Below are positions 1 through 14,000 of a stretch of 64,000 bases of DNA, piece after piece. Within the stretch, counting starts at the first letter, position 1. The number at the start of each line of letters is the position of its first letter. The notes beneath the pieces are model-generated. The model worked only from the letters and a program-made list of their open reading frames with translations, made no database searches and was not told the origin of the DNA. The translations under genes and the position numbers were made by a program. This stretch comes from Mytilus edulis (taxonomy: Eukaryota > Mollusca > Bivalvia > Mytilida > Mytilidae), in contig NC_092345.1 of the NCBI RefSeq assembly GCF_963676685.1, positions 80,603,592-80,667,591 on the forward strand. The letters are read 5' to 3'.

Positions 1-99
1 CGCTTACCTATTATGTATATATTAAGGTACAAGCCATGTGTGTCCGTTGTACCGATGTATATCATATATTCATTTATATATATAAAATAGACTTTTAAA

Positions 100-197
100 T
101 CGTAACCGATTGGTAGCCCAGAGGTTTCGTCGATATGTTAATGTCGCTAACAAGTTACAAAACTTATGGACGGGTTCGATTCCCAGTGAAGGCATAT
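100..197 (+). repeat. possible tRNA-derived SINE head
   Basis: A perfect tRNA-type B box (GGTTCGATTCC) lies near 173-184. A box-A-like TAGCCCAGAGG lies about 50 bases upstream, near 115-125. This spacing suits an internal pol III promoter. The predicted T and acceptor stems are weak, so a functional tRNA is unlikely. A SINE head or tRNA pseudogene fits better. The 3' limit is not clear. Confidence 0.35.
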
Positions 198-427
198 AGA
201 AATTACAAAAATTAAAGGTAAGTTTTTAAAAATAATTGCATTAGTGAACAGAAATCAGGAAATTAGTCAATTCAAACTTAATGATATTAGGAACACAAAG
301 GAAACAATAGAATATAATCTGGTGAGTCCATTTCAGCGACGGATTTAGGAAGCGTTGATTCTAGAAAAAGAATCCACGGTAAATGAATAGGCTGACGTCA
401 CCACAATGGTTTAATCTTATTTCTATT

Positions 428-1766
428 GACCTTTGATAGAAAGGTGTCTCATTGGCACTAATACTTCATCTTCTTATTTCTATTGACCTTTGATAGTAAG
501 TTGTCTCATTGGCACTCATACTTCATCTTCTTATTTCTATTGACCTTTGATAGAAAGTTGTCTCATTGGCACTCATACTTCATCTTCTTATTTCTATTGA
601 TAGAAAGTTGTCTCATTGGCACTCATACTTCATCTTCTTATTTCTATTGATAGAAAGTTGTCTCATTGGCACTCATACTTCATCTTCTTATTTCTATTGC
701 CTTGATAGAAAGTTGTCTCATTGGCACTCATACTACATCTTCTTATTTCTATTGACCTTTGATAGAAAGTTGTCTCATTGGCACTCATACTTCATCTTCT
801 TATTTCTATTGATAGTAAGATGTCTCATTGGCACTCATACTTCATCTTCTTATTTCTATTGATAGAAAGTTGTCTCATTGGCACTCATACTTCATCTTCT
901 TATTTCTATTGACCTTTGATAGAAAGTTGTCTCATTGGCACTCATACTTCATCTTCTTATTTCTATTGACCTTTGATAGAAAGTTGTCTCATTGGCACTC
1001 ATACTTCATCTTCTTAGTTCTATTGACCTTTGATAGAAAGTTGTCTCATTGGCACTCATACTTCATCTTCTTATTTCTATTGCTTTTGATAGAAAGTTGT
1101 CTCATTGGCACTCATACTTCATCTTCTTATTTCTATTGCCTTTGATAGAAAGTTGTCTCATTGGCACTCATACTTCATCTTCTTATTTCTATTGCCTTTG
1201 ATAGAAAGTTGTCTCATTGGCACTCATACTTCATCTTCTTATTTCTATTGCCTTTGATAGAAAGTTGTCTCATTGGCACTCATACTTCATCTTCTTATTT
1301 CTATTAACCTTTGATAGAAAGTTGTCTCATTGGCACTCATACTTCATCTTCTTATTTCTATTGACCTTTGATAGAAAGTTGTCTCATTGGCACTCATACT
1401 ACATCTTCTTAGTTCTATTGACCTTTGATAGAAAGTTGTCTCATTGGCACTCATACTTCATCTTCTTAGTTCTATTGACCTTTGATAGAAAGTTGTCTCA
1501 TTGGCACTCATACTTCATCTTCTTAGTTCTATTGACCTTTGATAGAAAGTTGTCTCATTGGCACTCATACTTCATCTTCTTATTTCTATTGACCTTTGAT
1601 AGTAAGTTGTCTCATTGGCACTCATACTTCATCTTCTTAGTTCTATTGACCTTTGATAGAAAGTTGTCTCATTGGCACTCATACTTCATCTTCTTATTTC
1701 TATTGACCTTTGATAGTAAGTTGTCTCATTGGCACTCATACTTCATCTTCTTAGTTCTATTGACCT
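428..1766. repeat. 57-bp minisatellite, about 24 copies
   Basis: The unit begins TGACCTTTGATAGAAAGTTG and continues through GTCTCATTGGCACTCATAC to CTTCTTATTTCTAT. Most copies are 57 bp; several lack the CCTTTGA block and are about 50 bp. Because 57 is 19 codons, long open frames up to 210 codons arise across the array, but they only translate the repeat (DRKLSHWHSYFIF...). The core GTTGTCTCATTGGCACTCAT matches the end of a dispersed element found elsewhere in this window (56100, 38260, 34580), so the array probably grew from one copy of that element. Confidence 0.95.
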
Positions 1767-1769
1767 CAT

Positions 1770-2500
1770 TTTCATCTTTCATTGATCAATATTATTATTT
1801 TTTTTTTTTATCTGTTTTTCAAGTTCTAATAGCAATAAGGTCAGTTTAATATATTTGGTGTATGGAATAATAATAATGTATGCTTGTCTGTTTGGCAGGT
1901 ATCATTGTCCTTGTATATGTTTTTTGTGTTTTGTTCTATTTTTCAAATACTATAAGAGGTAGGTCACTATATTTGGTGTATGTAATGATTAAAAGATGTG
2001 CAAATAATGTCCGACAGGTGTCATCTGACATTGATCTCATCTTTGTGGTTCATTTGTCAATCAAGTTTTTGTGTTTATTTGTTTTCAATAAATCAACTAT
2101 ACATGATGTAAGGAATGATTGCAAGGTAAAGATGTCTGTTTTGACCATATTTTCGTGGATCTTTAAAAATGTTAAGTTTATGTAATACTTGAATTTAAAC
2201 CTTTATCTTTTTAAAAGATTTTCAACATAGAATCAATGGTCAGTAAAGTAGGTAAGAGATTTCAGTGTGAGCACTCTTGATTGTTTATACCTCCATTCCA
2301 CAAAAAGAATCAAGTGTTTCAGGGAGGAGGGGGCATGCCAATGATCTAGGATTCAATTTTTTTTCATAAAAATCTAGAGCCATTTTTTGTTCTTATAGGA
2401 GGCTGTTCTGAATGTTCTGTTACTTTATATGAAGACCAAATAGCATTCGATGTCCAGCTAGTGTACAGCTGAAACAAACAAAATATATATATAGGATTGT
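1770..2500. other. no gene recognised downstream of ODF2
   Basis: Unique-looking AT-rich sequence. A 101-codon open frame (1880-2185, plus) has no recognisable domain and no sign of coding constraint. Confidence 0.4.
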
Positions 2501-2524
2501 CATTTTAACATAATTCTGGATATA

Positions 2525-2930
2525 AATAAATGGGGAATGTGTCCGTAGGACACGGATGATGCCCCTGCTTGTATCTTGGTCTCCAGCAGTAAAAGTGATG
2601 CCACAAAAATTCAAACTTGAACTGTATTTTGTGGTAATGGGCATTGTGTATAAGCTTTATAACATTTGATTGAGGCAAACTAAAGTTAGAAACAGACACA
2701 AAAAATCAGCAACTTTTTCTTTTGTAAAGGGGCATAACTCCAGAATGGTAAAAGTGGTGCCACCAAAATTCGAACTGGATATGTATTTTGTAGTTATAAG
2801 CAATCTGATAAGTTTCATAACATTTAGTTGAGACAAGCTAAAGTAAGAGAATGGTAATCATTTTGTCGGACGCACATACAGACAAGGATAAAACTTAATG
2901 CCATCTCCGGTACGGCAGGGGCATACAAAA
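2525..2930. repeat. dispersed repeat with two related modules
   Basis: The segment begins with a GTCCGTAGGACACGGATGAT motif and ends with TCCGGTACGGCAGGGGCATA. It contains two diverged copies (near 2600 and 2760) of a module reading '...gtgatgccacaaaaattcaaact...gcataac'. It resembles the 8960-9240 repeat in its 'cgtacacggatgcccc' word. No protein is encoded. Confidence 0.5.
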
Positions 2931-3373
2931 GTTTGTGATCTTTTTGACTGGAAGTATTCCTCAACATACGAATGAGAATATTCTTTGGAATCTTTGAACT
3001 TTGGCCAGGTAGAGATACAAATTTTTAAACTGTCTAGTTTCATTATTTTGTTCCTTTTGTCAAACAAAGTTATAATTGTTGGTCACTTGAAAAGTAAAAT
3101 GGAATATTACTGTGAAAACAGTTGAATCAGAATGCACAATGCCTATCCTTAAGTTATCAAATTAGTATAACCTAGCTAACACCTCTTTAGAAAGGTTTCA
3201 TTGTATAAATATTTGGAGCCTAAAGAGTAAAATAATTTTGCATTTAAACTTTGTTCACAAGAAAAACAAAACCATGTCTTTAGAAATTAAACTTATGTGA
3301 GGTCCTTCACAACACATATGCAATAATTTATGGCATTAAAAAAAGAAAATAAAGACAAAAAGTGGTAAAATTC

Positions 3374-3379
3374 TTTATT
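3374..3379 (-). promoter_or_regulatory. ODF2: candidate poly(A) signal of ODF2
   Basis: TTTATT on the plus strand is AATAAA on the ODF2 strand, about 1.55 kb beyond the stop codon. No exon-like sequence lies between them, so 3380-4924 is probably 3' UTR. Another AATAAA-like site lies near 3830, so the true cleavage site is undecided. Confidence 0.35.
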
Positions 3380-4924
3380 CTTTTCTAAATTTAGTATACA
3401 GATAAAAACAAACATAAATGCAGTAATGGTTTGGTCAGATTTTACACATTGGGAAATTTATATGCAGTACTAGACATTTAATGAAAACATATGTATACAT
3501 TTGACTGTACAAATTAAAGATTTTTTTTTGTAAATTAACTGGAAAGATATGAATTATACCTAAACTGTCATAAAGCCTTAATGAAAATTAATAAACATTG
3601 ATATTATGTTAAGTTTCAAAGTATTTTTTTTAGTCTAGATTTGATGTTGTAGCAGGCAAGGTAAATGAGATACCAACAGATAGTAAAGGCAAAATATGTC
3701 TCCCTTTGTAATGTTTAGAGATGTAAATAATTATTGGTGAAACCATAAAAAATACCAGTTAAACCTGAAAATCTTTTTAAATATTTTACATTATTTCTGA
3801 CTAATTTCAGTTTTATATATTTTTTTTTATTATTTTGCATGATTAGCATTGACAAAATCATTCCTGTTTGTATCTATTTAGTACACAGTTATCATAATTG
3901 CAATTATAAATAAAAATAATGGATAAATATACATATAAAAGTATATAAATAAACACAATAAAAATATCACAGACAATACAATGTAGAATGACCTGCAGTC
4001 CTGTTTATAAAACTGGCAGTATGTAAAATATGCAATGAAGCTGCCTTGCCTCTGTTGTGTTACAATTGTTTTAAAACTTTTGAGTGTTTCGTAGTTAAAA
4101 CATTTCGGACAAAAGCATGGAATTTTTTACACCAGTATTTTTTTTTATATCAGACTAGTGAAGTATAGTTGGTTAATCCAAATGTTAATGTTTTTCTTCC
4201 TATTATTCGAAAGAAGTAATGGATAAACGCATTAATATCTATATTTCACCAAGCGCAGGAAATTAAAAATAATAAAAGAAATGCAAAATATCTTTTTAAA
4301 AATAAATTCTAAAATTAAATTTGATTGTAAGTTATTCTGAAAAGCAACAATTCACAATTATTTTTTGTAGTAATATTTTTCATGAAAAGAAATATAAGTT
4401 TATACATGAGAAACTTTCTTGTCAAATCTCAACTACAGTAACAAAAGTGATGTTTGTAGTGTAGACATTTAAAATGAACTTTGTGATTCTAATAAAATTA
4501 TACTTGCAGAATGCTAATAAATAAAGAGAAATAAAAGTAAAAATATTTGATAAAATCATTATTGTTTAAAAATTGTTATCAATATAAAGGCTACACAGGT
4601 GCAACTGTGTCGAAGCATTGTTATTATGTTATGGACTAGGTACAACTACATGTCAGTATACAGAACTCATCTTTAAAATTCATTGTAAAAATGTCAAACG
4701 GTATACATAACATCCAGATAGACACAACCTTTCATATTTACATTAAATTTCTTTTGTGATTATTTCTACCAACAAAAATTCATCTGACAAATTGTTTAAA
4801 ATCTGTTTAGTCTACTTTCTTAAAGATTCTTTCAATACACAATCTTGTTTTACTCTGTCTATTCTTGAGACTAACTTTTTTATGATATAATACTATAATT
4901 TGAGCTAATATTTCAGTCCATGTC
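3380..4924 (-). other. ODF2: probable ODF2 3' UTR
   Basis: AT-rich, with no repeat, coding frame or splice structure recognised. It directly follows the stop codon of the terminal ODF2 exon. Confidence 0.4.
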
Positions 4925-5089
4925 TCAGCTTATAGGTGTAGGTGGATATGAGGTAACACTATCCCCGAATACATTAGCATAGGAGTTTTTCAGGAACTGT
5001 ACATAGTTTTGCATGCTTCTGTTTGTGCTGTGGGACTGTTCTAATCTGTCTTTGATATCATATAATCGGGAATTAAATTTTCTTTCACT
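4925..5089 (-). CDS. ODF2: ODF2 exon 19 (terminal, stop TGA)
   Basis: Residues 772-825. Contains DRLEQSHSTNRSMQNYVQFL, then KNSYANVFGD, nearly identical to vertebrates, and ends ...YPPTPIS before TGA at 4927-4925. This is the short ODF2-type C-terminus. Acceptor TTTTTCAG. Confidence 0.95.
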   Translation of the reverse strand, partial: SERKFNSRLYDIKDRLEQSHSTNRSMQNYVQFLKNSYANVFGDSVTSYPPTPIS

Positions 5090-8000
5090 CTGAAAAAGAA
5101 TCAAATAATCATGAGGCTGTCTTCATACAGGAACTTCTTAGGAAGAAAGATAAGAAGTTAGCAATATCCTTTAACTCTTCTTTCCGCTATATAGATGACG
5201 TTCTATCACTAAATAATTCAAAATTTGGTGACTATGTTGAATGCATCTATCCCATCAAACTAGAGATAAAGGATACAACAGATACAGTTAAAATCGGCCT
5301 CATATCTTGACTCACATCTAGAAATTGACAATGAGGGTCGGTTGAAAACAAAACTTTACGACAAAAGAGATGATTTCAGCTTTCCAATTGTGAACTTTCC
5401 ATTTCTAAGTAGCAACATTCCAGCAGCACCTGCATACGGGGTATATATCTCCCAATTGATACGATATTCTCGTTCTTGCATTTCCTATCATGATTTTCTT
5501 GATAGAGGGTTGATGCTCACAAGGAAGCTATTAAACCAAGATTTCCAAATGGTGAAGTTGAAATCATCCCTTCATAAATTTTATGGACGCCATCACGAGT
5601 TGGTTGACCGTTATGGAATAACCGTTTCTCAAATGATATCGGATATATATACAATCCCCTTCCCTTTCATGAATGTGACCTACTGAATTAGACTATTTAT
5701 CGGATTTGTTATAACATAAGCAACACGGTGGGTGCCACATGTGGAGCAGGATCTGCTTACCCTTCCAGACACCTGAGATCACCCCTAGTTTTTGTGAGGT
5801 TCGTGTTGCTTATTCTTTAGTTTCCTATGTTGTGTCATGTGTTCTATTGTTTTATGTTTGTCTTTTTCATTTTTAGCCAGGCTTTGTCAGTTTGTTTTTT
5901 GATTTATGAGTTTGACTGTCCCTCTGGTATCTTTCGTCCTTCTTTTTATTAGTTTCATTCACTTCAAAACTTCAACCATTTGTTTTCAACAAAAAAAAAG
6001 TCGAAATTTTTCAGTTACTTTTAAGTATAAAAGTTTGAGCACATTTTCGTATTCAAAGTCTCCCCATGCAAATGGGAATTGACTAATGTTACTGAAGGGC
6101 AATAACTCTTTTAAATGGTCTTCAGATAATTTCAGACTCTGGTGGACAGTTGTCACATCAGCAATCATGCCACTTCTCTGCTTGTTTTTATAGTGGGATG
6201 AAAGTGTTAAAAGATTAATTCCCCTTACCTCCTCTTTCTCTCGTCTAACTTTAGCAATCTCAGCTCTGGCTTGACTTAACTGAGATTCCAAATCAGTGAT
6301 TCTGGCTTGATATGTTCTTTCCTGAAATATATTTATTAAGCAAAAAATCAAAGACTGCCAAAACTATACAACGTGACACACAATGATCCCCAGGTTGACA
6401 TTACAATCCTGGAAACATATATACATATACAATAAGTACATTATCAGAAAAAAATACAATTTATTTGTCCCAACTTCAGCAAGAAGCTTTTCTCCTGTTC
6501 TGTGAGTAAACAGTGAACTAGCTCAACAGTGTTACAAAGTGACAAGTAGTTGATATTTTGAAATATCTTTATTAGGAAAAGACTGTATTTGTGTGGCATT
6601 CATGACTTCACCAATTTGTTTTGGCTGAAGAAGCTAACCCAGAGAAAAAATGTCTCTGGGTTGTAGGTGATTTGAGATCTTACAAAGGGCTGATCATGAG
6701 CAGGTTGGTACAGGTGAAAGGAAGACCATGAATGATTAACAGTTCTATGTAATATTGTTTCCACACTTGATCAAAATAATTAATATTGAGACACATAGTC
6801 ATAAGGGAAAATTTTCAGTATGTAGAACACATTATAGATACACCTAAACTATTTTATTTGTTATTACTTTTTAGTCCTTTGGTACTCAAAATGTCCACAT
6901 GGCTATGACACTGAAGACTAGTTTCCACATTTCAAGTACATAATGAACATAAATTAAACAATGCAATTCAAGATATATCAAACAAATATCAAGCAACCAT
7001 TTAATAGACTACAATACATTACCTTTTGTCCTTGTTTGTCTCTAACATTTTCTGATTGTCTTCGAAGATCTGTCAAGGCATTTTCAAGTTGTCTTGTTAG
7101 ACCTGCATTCTCTCTCACTTTCTCTTCTAACCGTAACTGAAATGGATTGAGTTCATTAGAAAAGACACTTTTAAAAATAATAAAGAAAAAGAAATCTTGA
7201 TAACTTCAATCTTATCCCCTTGCAGTCTTCATCTGGAATTCTTTATGCATTAAAGGTCACAGAAATTACAATTTTAAATAGAAATTATTGCGTGCATTTT
7301 TTATTGCGATTTTGTCATTTTAGTCTTAAAATGCGATTGTTATTTTTGCAATATTTTGAAAAATCCTGTTTGATTCATATAAAGAATTTCAAAATGTGAG
7401 TTTAAATTATTGCGATTATATCCCCGTCGCATTTGTCACAATAATAAAAACATCCCAATAATTTCTGAATTTACAGTATGAATTTGCAGTCTTCTAGTTA
7501 AACTCCAAGAGCAAGAAACAAAACAGGCATTTTGTGCATTTACCATTGTAATGTAAAATCATTCACACCAACATATATAAAAGAAGATCTTTTTTCTGTG
7601 CTTCTTATGTAAACTAAGCGATGGTATTTACTACAGTTTTCCCTTTATTTAGAGTAGTAACTAGTTTAGGTAGAAATACACAGTTAGGAAAAAAACTTAA
7701 AATAGACACTCATAATTTTTAAAAACCCTCTTTCCCCTCCTGTCTAACAAATAAGGCTTAATATTTGTGTTATGCATGTATATATTTATAGAAAGAGAAT
7801 CTTCCATAGATTTGATTTCTCATGGTCATAATGGTGAAATATAATCCCTTTTGGGTGTAACCATGGCAACAATCTGCATTTCTTTGATACAAAATATAGC
7901 AAAAAGGGGGGTGAACATGTCACAAAAGTCTCCAAAATTTGGTCCAAAGGAAGTTTTCAATCAATTACAGTGATACCTTTCATGAAACCATAGTTTATAT

Positions 8001-11000
8001 CTAATCAAGTGGTCCAAAAAAAACATATGCATTTCTGCTCGTTTTTCCATAAAATTGAATTGAAAAGATCGAGTGCAAAATCTTTGTTGATAAACACTTC
8101 AAATAATTTATGGACCTATGGGCGGACAGATAGGAAAATACGGACTGTCAAACAGATAAATGGCCTATAAAACATGCTAAAAACTATCTTAATGTTTATA
8201 TAAACCCACTAAGAAGGCTATATTATTCTTCAATTATCTAAAAATCAATTTTATTGTACAAAAACTTTCATATTTAAAAAATTCACCATGGCCATAATGC
8301 GAAACTAAACTTCTAACTGTGTATTGCTACCTTAACTTTACAGTTATACATACATTTGTTTGATGTAGAGCTTCATCTCTTTTGGCAATATTTGTGGACA
8401 TGTCTCTATTGTGGTCCTCAGAATCTCGTAGTTTTCTAATAAAACATGATAGATTTATTACCTTAGTTTCATTTTAGGTTGAAGCTTTTGTTAGGCAACA
8501 AATTTCATTTGATCTAATTAAGCAAATTTCACAAGTTATAATTGTTTAAAATCACTGATGCACTGATGAATTTTTCCTATTTGTTTTGAGGTGTAACTGT
8601 CATTTCTAAAGCAAGAGTAGTTGTCTTTGTAATTCTAACAAATTAAACCCGTTATGATCAGTGTGATATTTTTTTTTTCTCATGATCTATATTTTGATGA
8701 AATTGTCTTATAACATTCTTCAATAATTTAATTTTGGATGTAACACGTCTTCTGATTGGCTGACGTTGTTTTATTTATCAGCTCATAGACATAATTTTGT
8801 CACGTGACCGTGATGTCATCAACGTTTTTTTATGGTTAAGTCCGGTCTAAAATAGAAATTTTGTAAAAACAAATTCTGTCTATTCCAAATTACCATAAAA
8901 AATGTGGTGACACTTTAAAATAACCTGCTACACATTATTTCTTCATAGACAGAAAAAAGAATGTGTCCTCCGTACACGGATGCCCCACTCGCAACATCAT
9001 TTTCTATGTTCAATGGACCGTGAAATTTGGGTAAAATCTCTTATTTGGCATTAAAATTAGAAAGATCATATCACAGGGAACATGTGTATTAAGTTTCAAG
9101 TTGTTCGGACTACAACTTCATCAAAAACTACCTTGACCAAAAACTTTAACCTGAAATGGGACAGACGGACGGACGGACAGACGGACGAACGAACGAACGG
9201 ACAGACCAGAATACATAATGCCCCTTTACTATTGTAGGTTGTGCATAAAAATATAACTGTCATTCCTTAAATGGTAATTGCAGTTTTGATGTTTACAGTG
9301 ATCACACGTCAATAAAACCAGTCAGACAAAATTAACAAGATTTCCATACAGAAATCTGTTTACAAGTTACATGACCCTAAAATCTATTTGCTAACCTGAC
9401 AGAATTGAAAGTACAAATCTTATTCATGTTAGGGACGACATCTAAAGTTCAAGTAGGATAAAAAACTTCATACAGTTTTTTCACTGACCCCCCTACCCAC
9501 CCCCCTCTTAACTTAATTTGGGAAAAATTGATTGACCAATAAGGCTATATATAAAATCGATGTCAATTAAACAAAACTTGCTGCGATTTTGACCGCCACT
9601 CCCAACACTATTTGAATTAAGTTTTTTATCCTACATTGATTTTTTGATGTTGTCCCTAATATTGTCATAATGATAAACAAATATTAACAACCTTTTCATG
9701 ATTTCCCCTGGTCTGATGTAGGAATTTTTAATTGTTTATTTTGTTACAAAAAAAAATGGGCAATATATTTTATGATCAGAACAAATAAATAAATTAATAT
9801 TAATGAGAAAAAAAATTGACATATATATATTGTATCTGTTGCATACCTTTCTAAAGCATCGACTTTGGTTCCAAGTAGTTTGTTCTCATCTTGAGAGTCA
9901 TGCCATTTGTTTCTCATCTGGTCCATTTGTTCTGTAACATGTTCCACCTAAAAAGATTTGTCACAACATCACATATAAATCTGTTTATTTAACTACCTAA
10001 ATATATATATGAGCTATTCCATGAAAAAAGTGCAAAAATGCCACATAAATAAACTAAGGTAATGTATGGGGATTCGACATATTTGCAATAAAAAGAAAAC
10101 ATATTCTCTTCTCAAATCAATTAAGATATAAGCTATACACTTAATTGCACTGCTCCCACACCTACAGAATTAGACTTATTACAGGGTTTGTACTAACATG
10201 AGCAACACGGTGGGAGCATAAATCTGCTTACCCTTCCAGAGCACCTGATATCATCCCCCAAGTTTGTGTGGTTTTTTTTAGGGGGGGGGGGTTAATGTTG
10301 AATAGTCTTTAGTTTTCTATGTTGTGCAATTTCGCGTCTGTCCCAAGTCAGGAGCCTCTGGCCTTCGTTAGTCTTGTATGATTTTTAATTTAGTTTCTCG
10401 TGTAAATTTCGGATTAAGTATGACATCCATTATCACTGTACTAGTATACATATTTTTTAAGGGGCCAGCTGAAGAATGCCTATGGGTGCGGGAGTTTCTC
10501 GCTACATTGAAGACCCATTGGTGGACTTCGGCTGTTGTCTGCGCTATGGTTGGGTTGTTGTCACTTTGACACATTCCCCATTTCCTTTCTCAATTTTACA
10601 ATTGTTTGTCTGTTTGTTTTTTTCTTTTGTACCCATGGTGTTGTCGGTTTATTTTCCATTTATGAGTTTGAATGTCCCTCTGGCAAAATGTTTGGTATCT
10701 TTGCCCCTTTTTTACAATACAAATGTTATTCAAATCCCTTCTGAACTGGTACAATGAAAATGTAATGCCCTATTAAGTTAATCATCATTTTATCTTGCAT
10801 TTTGGAACATTCTTGTACTGTAAAGATACAGATCAATATGATAGAGTCACCTGTTTATTTTATAAGTTTTAGAATGATAACAATGATGCTGAAATGGCTT
10901 TTATATACAATTTATCTTCAAGGTTAGATAACTAAATGATTAAATCAGTTATTTATTTTCTGTGACTAACCTTAGCTGTCAACTCTGATATAAGTTTTGT

Positions 11001-14000
11001 ACTCTCTCCATTTTTCTTCTCGTAAATATTCATCCGTTCTTGACTTTCATATAGCCTAAGTTCTGAGGATTTCAACATTTCTGGTAAAGGCTCTAACTCT
11101 TGAAGACGCTGATGTAACCTAACTTTTACCTGTAAGAAGGCAAATATTTTTCATTATAACTATATACAAGGATTAAAAGAAACTCTGAAAAATTGAACCA
11201 TTCACAGGTTATGCTGTGTGATGGGTAAACAAATCATATCTTGCCTTGACCTTGATTATGGTGTTATAAAATGCCTGACATCGTGATTATTATAATGATA
11301 CCATTAGATGGAATTATAAGATAGGTATTCAATGTGTTTAAATTTACTGAAACATGTTACAGAAAATAAATTTCCTTCTCACTAATGGATGTTAAACTAT
11401 AAAGATGATTACCTGAAGCATAAAAACAATGCATTACAAATAAGCCTTAATACAACATAACCAGCCAATGAAGGAACGAAGTGAATAACAAGGAATTTGT
11501 AATAACCAATCAAAAGTGCTGCTGTGACTACTCATTTTCCATAACAACTGTAACAAGGTATCAGTGTATATAGATGTTATGATACAAAAACATAAAAATA
11601 TATAAAAATAATTCCAATTGACAAATTCAGGACTAATATATCTAATCAATCATAAACCATAACGGTTAGTTCTATTTATTTACAATGGCTTTTGTGATAT
11701 AAAAGAACACAACCTAAAATTAACAATTATCATGCTTAGTGACTTGCTGTTGTGTATTGTGAACACAGAGGACTTACCCCTGGGGCTTGTTGTGTGGGAT
11801 ATCTCCCACTTGACTTTAGAAATGATATAAACAGATTAATTAATTTGTATATTATATTCATGCACAGTGTGGAAAATGCTATTATGAAGAAGTATTCACT
11901 TATATGTTACAAGAGTATATATCAATGATAGTTGTGATTATGCCTCAAATCTCAGAGCAATCTTTAGGCAACTGTATAGAATGGTGGTTAATACTGAAAC
12001 AGAACATTTATATGTGACTGAAAAAAAGCTATATCACTCAAGCTATATATGTATATAATTATTGTTTGAATATAACAGTATATAAAAGTAACAGGTACAT
12101 AAATGGGCAATCTCAGATTTTCCGAAATTCAGCAATCAACTAGAGCATGTGGAAATGCATGTTTTTCTTTTTCTGAGCTCTTTTAAAGCTGTACAGAAGA
12201 TTCAACTATTCCGACTTAATGGATGAATTTTGTATCAACAAAACAGACATTTCAAAAGCAATTACAAATCTTTTTTAATGAAAAATCGTTGGAGAAATAT
12301 TTTAGTTTTAAGTTAAAATTCTGAACTTTTTACATTATATTGCTTGCACTAATTTTTCTTGGATATGAGATTTGCAAAATCTCAGAAAGTATAAAAGTTA
12401 TATATATATATATAATTTTTTCTATGTTAAAGATCTAGTTACATGCAAAATTTCATAAAATTCCATGAGGTCACCAAATATTTTACCTGTTACCTTAAGC
12501 TCCAAAACAGTGCAGTCAAAGCATGCTTAATAAAACCATGAATGGATTGTGTTTTTAGACAAATTAGGAGATAACTGTATTGTATTTTAAGCTGGTATTT
12601 GCGACCATCAAATCCCAAATTGATGCCGTCGGGAGCTTAAAATACAATATTGTTATCTCCATTCTAATGAACCTGACAGAAAACAACGTTAAAACATGTA
12701 TTTAAAATCTGTCATATGCCGTCTGCCTTTGCGCATACGTCCCATAGCATCAATTGTCAATTGATGCCACGTAAGAAAGTGACGTTATTCAATCAAAATG
12801 AACGTTACAAACGTTGTTGCATTAGAATATCAAATCATGACTTTTCTGGATTTTCTAAACCACCCCAATAAAAAACTTCAATATTCAAAATAACTTAATA
12901 CAAATACATTCATGATTTTATTTTAGTGAACAATGAAGTGGTCACTTCAACTTGAAGTATTTCACTTATAACATCCATCACCAATGATTAACAGTTTTTT
13001 GTCATCCCTGAACCAATCATTAGAAACTTTTGAATAAGGACAAACAATCTTTACAGCAAAAATATTCATAAACATTTTAAAATCAAAATTCTTGAGATAA
13101 AACGAAATCTTTGTCACAAAAACTGTCTCCATTTTTTTTTTTAATCAATATTCATAAATATCATAGGTTTTGTAAGGCTATCATCAGAAACAATGATTCA
13201 CAGTTGAGAATTTCTTTACTACTTTTTCAGTTAAAATTTCTTTTTATCTCAAGTATAGAAACATAAACAAATAAATTAAGAAGAGAAAGGAGAGGAAAGT
13301 TTGGTAGTTATTTTGTCTACTGGCATCTGGTCTTGCCTTTTCTAATTCGATTTCTCCCTCTCTTTGAGCCATGTGGGACTCTTGTTTAGCCTCATCTAAT
13401 TCTGCCATTGTTTCATCTGCCTCACGACGAGATTTATTCATCTGTAAATATAATCACCTTTCTGATACAGAACCATCATCCATAAGAGTCTTTGATCTCC
13501 ATACTTGTCCATAATGTTTGTTTTAATTTCATTAGTATGTAGGTTTCCAAATTTACTTATCTTATACAAAAAATAAAAAATCCTTAACTACACAGAATGT
13601 TCTGGGTCAGAGCACGGTTCTTTACATCTAATCTATGTGTTTCTATGTGAATATAATGGACTTTGGACTTAAAATTTAACATTGACAACATGTATTCTAT
13701 ACCATTTCCTAATAACATTGTAAGCATTTATCAAATATTAGCATTCAGTTAAATAGTAAGGTTACATATTGTAGAAGCACAATTTTATTTTAAAATATGA
13801 TTTTGCTTTAAGTTTTAACTTTTTCCCACTTTTTTTTAAAAACATTTGAAAATTTCCCATCGATGACATGGCAAAATAAAAATATCCTGATTTCGTCAAT
13901 GTGCTATATTCAACAAATGCTTACAACTGCTAAAACATGCAGGTATCTAACCATTCTTTAAGCAGTGGTATGACTAATGTTCACAATTAGGTATTGTTAA

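Noticed and set aside
172..184. True tRNA gene
   Set aside because: The B box is good, but I could not pair convincing acceptor and T stems; kept only as a SINE-like head.
428..1766. Regularly repeated units suggesting a CRISPR array
   Set aside because: Units are contiguous with no unique spacers, the DNA is clearly animal nuclear, and no cas genes are present.
566..1849. Long open frames of 98-210 codons
   Set aside because: They translate the 57-bp minisatellite (19 codons per unit). Frames stay open only because of unit length, and there is no start context or domain.
10378..10757. Four overlapping frames on both strands
   Set aside because: All lie in a dispersed non-coding repeat tail.
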